From: Gemmatimonadales bacterium UBA7835
GTDB lineage: Bacteria > Gemmatimonadota > Gemmatimonadetes > Longimicrobiales > Gaopeijiaceae
Length of the DNA: 5,724 bases
Direction of reading: 5' to 3'
Assembly (NCBI GenBank): GCA_002500925.1
Contig: DLTN01000004.1
Location: 621-6,344, forward strand
The notes beneath the pieces were generated by a model. The model saw only the letters and a list, made by a program, of their open reading frames with translations, was not told where the DNA came from and made no database searches. Shown piece after piece: positions 1-5,708 of the stretch (its first letter is position 1; each line of letters opens with the position of its first letter). The position numbers were made by a program, and so were the translations under genes.

Positions 1-135
1 TGTGAAGTGAGCGAGCAGCAAAATCCTGCCGGGACGGGGCTGCCGTCTCTCGACGAAGGCATTCAGGATCCGGCCGTTGGTTTGGCCAACTCTGTAACGC
101 TGTTCCCAGGGTCTGAGAAGGACCCAATCGCATAA
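1..135 (+). CDS. 3' end of an unidentified gene (partial)
   Basis: Frame 1 is open from the first base to a TAA at 133-135, giving a 44-residue C-terminal fragment that ends in LFPGSEKDPIA. The other two forward frames hit stops within the first nine bases and again before base 120, so this is the only frame that could be the tail of an upstream gene. The fragment is polar, rich in Gly, Pro and acidic residues, and shows no motif or membrane segment that I recognise, so no function is proposed. The stop lies 41 bases before the pstS start, and no convincing terminator separates them, so this gene may be cotranscribed with the pst operon. The fragment is short enough that chance openness cannot be excluded. 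Confidence 0.5.
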   Translation, partial: CEVSEQQNPAGTGLPSLDEGIQDPAVGLANSVTLFPGSEKDPIA

Positions 136-161
136 GCAATTAATCAAGTACCACATCAAAC

Positions 162-169
162 AAAGGTGA
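162..169 (+). promoter_or_regulatory. Ribosome binding site of pstS
   Basis: AAAGGTGA lies about 7-8 bases upstream of the ATG at 177. It is a good Shine-Dalgarno match and supports that start. The 41-base gap between the upstream stop (135) and this ATG contains no clear -35/-10 pair; CATAAG at 131-136 is only a weak -10-like hexamer. Confidence 0.65.
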
Positions 170-176
170 ATCTGGA

Positions 177-1043
177 ATGAAGCGCTTACTGACGATCTTG
201 GCCGTCCCTCTTGTTTTGCTCGCTTGTGGTGGTGGTGAAGAAAGGATGATCATTCAAAATACGGGATCTGATACACTCCTGAGCGTCGCTCAGGGCTGGG
301 CTGAAGCATACGCCGTCGTAGATCCGTCCGTGGCCGTCGCTGTGAGTGGAGGTGGGTCGGGTACGGGGATATCGTCGATGATCAATGGTACGGTTGATAT
401 TGCGAATGCCAGTCGCGCGATGCGTGAAAGCGAATACGAGGCTTCACGCGCTCAGGGACTTGACCCGCAAGAGTTCGTAGTCGGATACGATGCGCTTGCG
501 ATTTTTCTGCACCCGGACAACCCCCTTACCTCGATCTCTATAGAGCAGTTAAGAGGAGTTTACGGGGAGTTTGGCGAGATCGAGTCTTGGTCTCAGCTAG
601 GGGTGTCGGTCCCTGGTTGCTCGAGTGATGAGATTGTTCGCGTAAGCCGTCAGAATAATTCGGGAACGTATGCGTACTTCCGCGAAGCAGTTTTAGAAGA
701 GTCGGAATTCAAGCTCGGTTCTCGTGATATGCACGGTTCGAAGGACGTAGTGGACCTAGTGGAGAACACGCCATGCGCGATCGGGTACAGCGGTCTCGCT
801 TACGCCACCGAACACATCTCAATGCCCTGTGTTTCTGGAGCGGAGGACACTTCTTGTGTGAAGCCTTCAGTGGACACTGCGATAGATGGCTCCTACAGTA
901 TCGCCCGCCCACTCTTCATGTATACGGCGATTCCACCGGAGGGTGCTGTTGGTGTTTACATGGACTGGATTCTGAGTGAAGAAGGGCAGTGCATCATTTT
1001 CGAGAAGGGGTATGCGCCGGTAACTGACGTGACCTGCGCCTGA
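177..1043 (+). CDS. pstS: PstS, phosphate-binding lipoprotein of the Pst ABC transporter
   Basis: This is the substrate-binding protein that captures inorganic phosphate outside the cytoplasmic membrane and delivers it to PstC/PstA. It is 288 aa. The N-terminus has a lipoprotein signal: K2 R3, a hydrophobic stretch, then lipobox L14-L15-A16-C17, so the mature protein should start at a lipidated Cys17. Family motifs follow in order: TGSDT (29-33) and WAEAY (41-45), SGGGSGTGI (57-65), GTVDIANASR (71-80), and R158-QNN-SGT (S162 G163 T164). The last matches the R-xxx-SGT phosphate-binding loop known from PstS proteins. The region around 103-141 (YDALAIFLHPDNP, IEQLRGVYG, SW) also fits the family. 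Six further cysteines (148, 200, 218, 227, 272, 287) are unusual and could form disulfides. The length is slightly short but complete. It lies 37 bases before phoU, the only real intergenic gap inside the operon. Confidence 0.95.
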   Translation: MKRLLTILAVPLVLLACGGGEERMIIQNTGSDTLLSVAQGWAEAYAVVDPSVAVAVSGGGSGTGISSMINGTVDIANASRAMRESEYEASRAQGLDPQEFVVGYDALAIFLHPDNPLTSISIEQLRGVYGEFGEIESWSQLGVSVPGCSSDEIVRVSRQNNSGTYAYFREAVLEESEFKLGSRDMHGSKDVVDLVENTPCAIGYSGLAYATEHISMPCVSGAEDTSCVKPSVDTAIDGSYSIARPLFMYTAIPPEGAVGVYMDWILSEEGQCIIFEKGYAPVTDVTCA

Positions 1044-1051
1044 GTTTACCT

Positions 1052-1076
1052 CTCGCTCAAAAACAAAGGCGAGGAG
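1052..1076 (+). promoter_or_regulatory. phoU ribosome binding site within a possible small hairpin
   Basis: GAGGAG at 1071-1076 is the Shine-Dalgarno sequence for the ATG at 1081, with a 4-base spacer. CTCGC at 1052-1056 can pair with GCGAG at 1069-1073 around a 12-base A-rich loop, and one further G-U pair (1051/1074) is possible. The stem would cover part of the Shine-Dalgarno. It could lower translation of phoU and the coupled genes relative to pstS, which transporters of this type need in excess. The ribosome binding site is clear; the hairpin is short and its role is inference. Confidence 0.45.
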
Positions 1077-1080
1077 CGTC

Positions 1081-2187
1081 ATGGAAGAATCAGCACAAGC
1101 TCGTTACGAAGAACGTGTGCATTCGGATCTCGAAGAAATCCGAGAAAAAGTCACCAAAGTAGCTGAATTAATCGAAAGTCAGCTCAGTGATACTGTCCAT
1201 TCTTTCCTTGAAGGTGATATAAAACTCGCTAATGACGTGGTGCTTGGTGATCGACGCGTTAATAGGAAGATCCGTGAGATCGATCGTATGTGTCACAGCT
1301 TCATCGTGCGGCACGCGCCTACTGCGGGTCCCCTCCGCTATGTGTCGGCGGTACTTCGCCTCGACGTCGCTCTTGAACGAGTGGGCGATTACGCTAGCAC
1401 GATAGGTCGTGAGATCATCCAGCTAAAAGGGCGTCCACCAGAACGCATAATGCGAGACGTTGAGCTGATCAGCCATCAGGCAAGGCGGACTTTGAGTCAG
1501 GCGCTTCTCGCTTTCCAGGAGAATGACGCCGAACTCGCTCAAGAGACCTACGGCGCGGCTGGTCACACTGACTCGACTCTCGAAAAGGTGTTTGAAGAAC
1601 TCCTCACCGCGGGGAAGAGCAATGAGATATCGCTGCGTGATGTGTTCGCATTGCTGAGGATCATAAACCTTCTCAAGCGCGTCGATGATCAGGCGGAGAA
1701 TGTGTGTGAGCAGACGCTGTTCGCAGTCTCTGGTGAGATCAAGGATCCCAAGTCATTCCGCATCCTTTTCCTTGATGAGCAGAATAGTGGACTGTCCCAG
1801 ATGGCTGAGGCGTACGCGAGTCGAGCGTTTCCGGAGAGCGGTACCTATGCGAGCGCTGGGTGGAATCCGGCTGACGGTCTAAGCTCAAATGTCGTAAAGT
1901 GCATGGACCAAAACGGCCTCAGTGTCCGAGGTAAGGCGCCCTCGTTACTTCGCAGCGTCCATGAGGAGCCGAGACATTGGCACATCATCGTCGGAATGGA
2001 AGAATCTGCGAGAGAGAAGCTCTCACGTCTGCCGTTTCGCACTCTCTTTCTGGACTGGTCAGACTCTGTCTCCGTAGACGGCAGTGTAGAGGACTTAGAT
2101 GAAGAGGAAACAGAGAAAGTGTTCAACCGTGTGAAGCTGGGCGTGCGAGACCTCATGCTAACGCTTAGGGGACCGAATGCCGGCTGA
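1081..2187 (+). CDS. phoU: PhoU-type phosphate signalling regulator fused to a degenerate LMW-phosphatase/ArsC-like domain
   Basis: PhoU proteins connect the Pst transporter to phosphate-responsive two-component signalling in the cytoplasm. They are usually about 230-240 aa; this one is 368 aa. Residues 1 to about 220 form the helical PhoU repeat pair. The first metal-motif region is ALERVGDYA (97-105, with the E99xxxD103 pattern). The second is LKRVDDQAENV (198-208), where the expected Glu is Lys199 and only Asp203 remains. GPLR (83-86) replaces the common GDLR. Residues about 226-360 resemble low-molecular-weight protein tyrosine phosphatase / thioredoxin-type arsenate reductase. RILFLDEQNSGLSQMAEA (227-244) aligns to the family pattern FLCxxNSxRSQMAEA; ASAGWNPA (257-264) and HIIVGMEESAREKL (301-314) also match. 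The nucleophilic Cys is Asp232 and the P-loop Arg is Leu238, so catalysis is not expected. The redox cysteines of ArsC are also absent. The stop overlaps pstC by 11 bp. PhoU identity is strong; the second domain is recognised by motif only. Confidence 0.88.
   Translation: MEESAQARYEERVHSDLEEIREKVTKVAELIESQLSDTVHSFLEGDIKLANDVVLGDRRVNRKIREIDRMCHSFIVRHAPTAGPLRYVSAVLRLDVALERVGDYASTIGREIIQLKGRPPERIMRDVELISHQARRTLSQALLAFQENDAELAQETYGAAGHTDSTLEKVFEELLTAGKSNEISLRDVFALLRIINLLKRVDDQAENVCEQTLFAVSGEIKDPKSFRILFLDEQNSGLSQMAEAYASRAFPESGTYASAGWNPADGLSSNVVKCMDQNGLSVRGKAPSLLRSVHEEPRHWHIIVGMEESAREKLSRLPFRTLFLDWSDSVSVDGSVEDLDEEETEKVFNRVKLGVRDLMLTLRGPNAG
2167..2172 (+). promoter_or_regulatory. Ribosome binding site of pstC inside the phoU 3' end
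   Basis: AGGGGA sits 4 bases upstream of the ATG at 2177, within the last codons of phoU. It supports this start and the 11-bp overlap between the two genes. Confidence 0.5.
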
Positions 2188-3121
2188 CGTTCAGGGCGAC
2201 CGCCTTTCCAGCAGTATCGCCACCGAGCTCAATACCCGCGGGTGGGATTGGTATGTCGATCGCGTCGTATCTATTGGAGTTTTCGCGGGGGGTGTGTCGG
2301 CGATCATCTTCATCATCGGGATTTTCGTCTTCGTAACCAGGGAAGGGCTCGACTTCGCGCTTGGCAGCCTAGATCTAAAAGAGTTTTTCACTTCTATAAA
2401 TTGGCGACCAACTTCTGAGCGAAATCCTACGTACGGCATCCTTGCACTTATGACGGGTACGGCGAGTGTGACAGGATTGGCGATGTTGGTGTCTGTTCCG
2501 TTTTCGCTTGGAGCCGCCATCTACATTGCTGAATTCGCGTCGGGGCGAACGAGAGAATCGCTCAAGGTTCTCGTTGAACTACTGGCTGCCATTCCATCGG
2601 TGGTCTGGGGCTTCATTGGCATGTCGATCATGAATCCACTCATCATTGAGATGTTCGACGTTCCCGTTGGGCTGAGCGTCCTAAATGCGGGCGTGATCCT
2701 CGGATTGATGGCGGCGCCGATCATGACCACGATCGCAGAGGACGCGCTCAAGGCTGTTCCGGACTCTTATCGAGAAGCCGCTGAAGCCATGGGAGCCACT
2801 AGGTGGCAGGTGATTTTCAGAGTTGTTCTACCGGCCGCCAAAAACGGTCTGATGGCAGCGATCTTACTCGGTGTGGGTCGCGGTTTTGGTGAAACGATGG
2901 CGGTTCTCATGGCAAGTGGTCACGCGATCAATATCCCCACGAGTCCCTTCGACTCCGTTCGAGCTATAACCGCAACGATTGCAGCAGAGCTCGGTGACAC
3001 GGCACGCGGATCGGACCATTACGGGGTGTTATTCACGCTCGGGATCTTTCTATTCGTCATCACTTTCATAATCAATCTCATCGCGGATGTTGTCGTAAAG
3101 GGTGTAGGTAGGCAAAAATGA
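2177..3121 (+). CDS. pstC: PstC, phosphate ABC transporter permease subunit
   Basis: This is one of the two membrane subunits forming the phosphate channel in the cytoplasmic membrane, partner of PstA. It is 314 aa, normal for the family. Six hydrophobic segments are visible at roughly 30-53, 88-116, 131-158, 165-187, 222-247 and 282-306. A cytoplasmic EAA loop (E200-A-A, G206, then LP at 218-219) is the coupling helix that docks on an ATPase subunit. R235-GFGETMAV (235-243) matches the conserved RxxGET motif of phosphate permeases, in which the charged residues are important for transport. A periplasmic loop with INWRPTSERNPTYGILAL (74-91) matches the PstC pattern of a W-P-T-YGI segment. The ATG at 2177 is backed by AGGGGA. 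The gene ends in an ATGA overlap with pstA. Confidence 0.95.
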   Translation: MPADVQGDRLSSSIATELNTRGWDWYVDRVVSIGVFAGGVSAIIFIIGIFVFVTREGLDFALGSLDLKEFFTSINWRPTSERNPTYGILALMTGTASVTGLAMLVSVPFSLGAAIYIAEFASGRTRESLKVLVELLAAIPSVVWGFIGMSIMNPLIIEMFDVPVGLSVLNAGVILGLMAAPIMTTIAEDALKAVPDSYREAAEAMGATRWQVIFRVVLPAAKNGLMAAILLGVGRGFGETMAVLMASGHAINIPTSPFDSVRAITATIAAELGDTARGSDHYGVLFTLGIFLFVITFIINLIADVVVKGVGRQK

Positions 3122-3993
3122 GCTTGTTTGTCCGCACTGAACTGGATGAGCACAACCGGCGTGTCGAATGGTTGGTCAAGACACTATTTCTTCTAATGAC
3201 TGTGCTGCTGATAATCCCCGTAGCCTTGATTATGGGGATCTTAATCCAGCGCGGAGCGCCGGTGCTATCGTGGGGCTTTTTGACCGAGGTCCCAACAAAC
3301 GGGATGACTGCTGGTGGGATTTTCACGGCGCTTATTGGGACGGTTTGGATTGTCGCTGTGGCATTGCTCGCTTCCGTCCCTATCGGTGTGGCTGCTGCGG
3401 TTTATCTGTCCGAGTATGCGCCGGACAACTGGCTGACCCGGGCGATCAACTTGGCGATCATCAACCTCGCTGGAGTGCCGTCCATTGTGCACGCCCTCTT
3501 CGGACTCGGCGCGTTTGTCGTCTTCTTTGGGTTCGGTCGGAGTATTCTGGCGGCCTCGCTCACGCTAGCCGTTATGACTCTCCCTATCGTGATTGTCGCC
3601 ACAAGGGAGTCTCTTCAGGCAGTCCCTCACGCATTCCGTGAAGCATGTTGGAACATGGGTGCTACTCGATGGCAGACTATTCGTCGGGTTGTGTTACCAA
3701 ACTCAATCAGTGGGATCCTCACGGGTGTCATCCTCGAGGTATCTAGAACGGCCGGAGAGACGGCCCCGATTATGTTCACGGGAGCAGCTGCTTTCTTGCC
3801 GTTTCTGCCTCAGGGAGTGCTGGATCAAACGATGGCGATGTCGCTTCATCTGTATGTGGTTTCGACTCAGGTTCCCGACGTCCCAGACGCTTTGCCTTTC
3901 GGTGTGGCATTAGTCCTGATTTCAATGGTTCTAGTCATGAACGCGACGTCCATTGCCTTTCGAATTTATCTGCGAAACAAGCGTAAATGGTAG
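3118..3993 (+). CDS. pstA: PstA, phosphate ABC transporter permease subunit
   Basis: This is the second channel subunit of the Pst system. It is 291 aa, typical length. Hydrophobic segments are seen at about 19-43, 66-97, 108-139, 142-161, 197-225 and 259-283. The EAA coupling loop reads REACWNMG (174-181) with LP at 193-194, so the third EAA residue is Cys177 instead of Ala, a mild departure. R210-TAGETAP (210-217) is the conserved RxAGETAP motif that distinguishes PstA. The start ATG overlaps the pstC stop as ATGA (3118-3121), with GTAGG at 3108-3112 as a modest ribosome binding site, so translation is probably coupled. The 3' end overlaps pstB1 by 7 bp. Differences between its EAA loop and that of PstC are of interest because each permease may contact a different ATPase subunit here. 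Confidence 0.95.
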   Translation: MSLFVRTELDEHNRRVEWLVKTLFLLMTVLLIIPVALIMGILIQRGAPVLSWGFLTEVPTNGMTAGGIFTALIGTVWIVAVALLASVPIGVAAAVYLSEYAPDNWLTRAINLAIINLAGVPSIVHALFGLGAFVVFFGFGRSILAASLTLAVMTLPIVIVATRESLQAVPHAFREACWNMGATRWQTIRRVVLPNSISGILTGVILEVSRTAGETAPIMFTGAAAFLPFLPQGVLDQTMAMSLHLYVVSTQVPDVPDALPFGVALVLISMVLVMNATSIAFRIYLRNKRKW

Positions 3994-4751
3994 ATAACGC
4001 ACCGAAGCTCTCTGTTCGGAATCTCTCTGTCCGATACGGCGATAAGCAGGCGCTTAACGGGATCAGCCTCGATGTTTTCCCGAATGAGATATTCGGCATT
4101 ATCGGTCCTGCGAACAGTGGGAAGACATCCTTCCTTCGAGCCCTGAATCGCATGGAAGAGTTTGACCCGAATATGACGGTTGAAGGAGATATTCTTTTCG
4201 AAGGGCAGGACATCACTGCGATAAGAAATGTCTATGCACTGCGGAGAAAGGTCGGTGTAGTTTTTCCTCTGCCAGTTGGCCTACCTATGAGCATTTATGA
4301 GAATGTTGCTTTTGCACCAAAGCTCGGGGGCATCAAAAAGAAGGCCGAGCTAGACGAGATTGTCGAGCGATGTCTGATTCGGGCAGCACTCTGGGATGAG
4401 GTTAAAGACCGGCTGAATGCCCTAGGCAGCCTCCTGTCAGGAGGACAGCAGCAGCGACTAACGATTGCACGAGCTCTGTCACAGAATCCTGAACTACTCC
4501 TTCTCGACGAGTTTTCGATCGCAGTTGACCCGGTAACTACGATGCGAATAGAAGACGTGCTTAAAGAGCTCAAAGAAGAGATAACGATTGTGCTCGTAAC
4601 CAACCTTGTTCAGCAGGCTCGTCGTTTGGCTGATAGAACGGCGTTCTTTCTTGAGAGTGAGTTGGTAGAGACAGCGGAAACAGAGGAATTGTTCAGCGGA
4701 GTCGTGAAGGATCAGCGCACCCGAGATTACGTGGAGGGTCGGTTTGGCTGA
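3987..4751 (+). CDS. pstB: PstB1, phosphate ABC transporter ATPase subunit lacking Q-loop Gln and H-loop His
   Basis: This cytoplasmic ATPase subunit of the Pst importer is 254 aa, normal PstB length, ending in the family-typical YVEGRFG. Present: aromatic A-loop Y17, Walker A GPANSGKT (40-47), signature LSGGQQQR (150-157), Walker B LLLLDE (170-175, catalytic E175) and D-loop Asp181. Altered: the Q-loop, normally VGMVFQRPNP, reads VGVVFPLPVG, so Gln is Pro94. The H-loop, normally VTHNM, reads VTNLV, so the switch His is Asn206. Walker B is followed by FSIAV instead of PTSAL. The rest, such as KAELDEIVE and ALWDEVKDRLN, is canonical PstB. Its own ATP site is predicted to bind but poorly hydrolyse ATP, while its LSGGQ can complete the site of PstB2. 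The start overlaps the pstA stop by 7 bp with no clear ribosome binding site, suggesting re-initiation. Confidence 0.93.
   Translation: MVDNAPKLSVRNLSVRYGDKQALNGISLDVFPNEIFGIIGPANSGKTSFLRALNRMEEFDPNMTVEGDILFEGQDITAIRNVYALRRKVGVVFPLPVGLPMSIYENVAFAPKLGGIKKKAELDEIVERCLIRAALWDEVKDRLNALGSLLSGGQQQRLTIARALSQNPELLLLDEFSIAVDPVTTMRIEDVLKELKEEITIVLVTNLVQQARRLADRTAFFLESELVETAETEELFSGVVKDQRTRDYVEGRFG
4733..4738 (+). promoter_or_regulatory. Ribosome binding site that fixes the TTG start of pstB2
   Basis: GGAGGG lies 5 bases before TTG at 4744-4746, inside the last codons of pstB1. It is the strongest Shine-Dalgarno in the operon. It supports the unusual TTG start, because no ATG or GTG occurs in frame before the conserved N-terminal strand of the protein. 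Confidence 0.65.
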
Positions 4752-5511
4752 GATCGCCATCGAGACTCGGGATCTGAATCTCTGGTATGGGACGTTTCAG
4801 GCTCTTTTCGACGTGAACATCCAAGTGAAGAAAGGGATGATCACGTCACTCATCGGACCATCCGGATGCGGCAAGTCTACCTTGCTCCGAACAGTAAACC
4901 GTGTGAACGAGCGTTTGGGCTACGTTCGCACCACGGGTTCAGTGGATGTTTTGGGACAGGACGCTTTTGGAGAGGACGTAGAACTGGCGCGGCTGCGAAA
5001 GGAAGTCGGAATGGTCTTTCAGCGGCCTAATCCGCTCCCGCTTTCCATACGCGATAATGTTCTCTTCAGTCATCGGATCCATCGTGGGAACGTAAAAGCA
5101 TCCAAGTCTGATGAGGACGTATTACTGGAGGACGCGCTGCGCCAGGTTCTACTTTGGGACGACGTTAAGGACCGGTTGAATCAGAATGCGACATCGCTTT
5201 CGCTTGAAGAGCAGCAAAAGCTCTGCATAGCACGATTACTTCCGGTAAAACCGTCGGTGCTCCTTATGGATGAGCCGACCTCAGCGCTGGACCCCAAGGC
5301 CACAGCGGCGCTTGAAGAACTGATCTGGAGCTTCAGGGGGTCGTATACGATTCTAATCGTTACGCATAACATGGCTCAGGCGCGACGAGCCAGTGAAGAC
5401 TGCGCCTTCATGCTCCTTGGTAAGATGATGGAGGTCGCACCTACTGCCGACCTTTTCTTGTCGCCGCAGCTGTCAGAGACAGCGGACTACATTGAGGGAC
5501 GCTACGGTTGA
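4744..5511 (+). CDS. pstB: PstB2, phosphate ABC transporter ATPase subunit with degenerate LSGGQ signature
   Basis: Second tandem Pst ATPase, 255 aa, starting at TTG (see the GGAGGG site at 4733) and ending in YIEGRYG as PstB proteins do. Present and canonical: A-loop Y15, Walker A GPSGCGKST (38-46), Q-loop VFQRPNP with Gln93, Walker B VLLMDE (172-177, catalytic E177), DEPTSALDP (176-184) and H-loop VTHNM with His208. Altered: the signature, LSGGQQQR in the family, reads LSLEEQQK (152-159), while its flanks (VKDRLN before, LCIAR after) align without gaps. An LSLEE signature should not complete an ATP site on the partner subunit. PstB2 therefore appears to supply the catalytic Walker A/B, Q and H elements, and to depend on PstB1 for the signature. 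It overlaps pstB1 by 8 bp. It is clearly paralogous to pstB1 but well diverged, so this is not a recent duplication. Confidence 0.93.
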   Translation: MAEIAIETRDLNLWYGTFQALFDVNIQVKKGMITSLIGPSGCGKSTLLRTVNRVNERLGYVRTTGSVDVLGQDAFGEDVELARLRKEVGMVFQRPNPLPLSIRDNVLFSHRIHRGNVKASKSDEDVLLEDALRQVLLWDDVKDRLNQNATSLSLEEQQKLCIARLLPVKPSVLLMDEPTSALDPKATAALEELIWSFRGSYTILIVTHNMAQARRASEDCAFMLLGKMMEVAPTADLFLSPQLSETADYIEGRYG

Positions 5512-5627
5512 TCCACTCTAGAGCGCCGAGAGTACTTGGTGCGATGGAGTCTGGGACAATACTGATGGTGTTAGGCGACGGACCAATGTTGAGCGGAGAG
5601 TCACAAATAAGTTTCCGATCGCGGCAA

Positions 5628-5645
5628 GTGTGACGGTTCTGTTAC
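5628..5645 (+). promoter_or_regulatory. Candidate PHO-box-like direct repeat 1
   Basis: GTGTGAC (5628-5634) and CTGTTAC (5639-5645) are two NTGTNAC heptamers in direct orientation, separated by 4 bases, a period of 11 bp. This is the architecture of the PhoB binding site (two CTGTCAT-like heptamers with a 4-bp spacer), with matches of 4/7 and 5/7. It lies downstream of pstB2 and would serve a gene to the right of the window, if functional. CATACA at 5651-5656 is a weak -10-like hexamer. Confidence 0.4.
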
Positions 5646-5690
5646 AAAAACATACACGAGACCGTGACGCACCCCTCTCAGTTTTCATTG

Positions 5691-5708
5691 ATGTAACCGA
5701 ACTGTCAC
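5691..5708 (+). promoter_or_regulatory. Candidate PHO-box-like direct repeat 2
   Basis: ATGTAAC (5691-5697) and CTGTCAC (5702-5708) repeat the same 7+4+7 layout as the site at 5628. The second heptamer matches CTGTCAT at 6 of 7 positions and is followed by AAAC. It starts exactly 63 bp after the first site, about six helical turns, so both would face the same side of the DNA. The target gene would start beyond base 5724. Confidence 0.45.

Noticed and set aside
92..98. CTGTAAC, a single PHO-box-like heptamer 79 bases before the pstS start
   Set aside because: There is no partner heptamer 11 bp up- or downstream (a poor CTGTTCC lies at 8 bp), and it sits inside the presumed upstream coding frame.
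1845..2156. Minus-strand 103-codon ORF opposite the phoU C-terminal domain
   Set aside because: It is a shadow of the coding strand: Ser/Arg-rich composition, while the + strand frame carries recognisable domain motifs.
3168..3641. Plus-strand 157-codon ORF in another frame inside pstA
   Set aside because: It lies entirely within pstA, whose membrane segments, EAA loop and RTAGETAP motif are clear; the alternative product is Arg/Gly/Cys-rich with no motif.
3987..4751. pstB1 as a pseudogene
   Set aside because: The frame is intact and full length, and Walker A, LSGGQ and catalytic Glu175 are kept. The changed positions are exactly those complemented by PstB2, so specialisation explains it better than decay.
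5515..5533. Possible intrinsic terminator after pstB2 (ACTCT/AGAGT stem)
   Set aside because: The stem has only five pairs, is not G+C-rich and has no following T-run.
5544..5633. Plus-strand ORF of 29 codons after pstB2
   Set aside because: It has no ribosome binding site or family resemblance, and the length is within chance expectation.
5518..5688. Minus-strand ORF of 56 codons in the downstream region
   Set aside because: It has no ribosome binding site, a low-complexity Ser/Arg/Thr/Leu composition and no recognisable motif, and it overlaps one of the candidate regulatory repeats.
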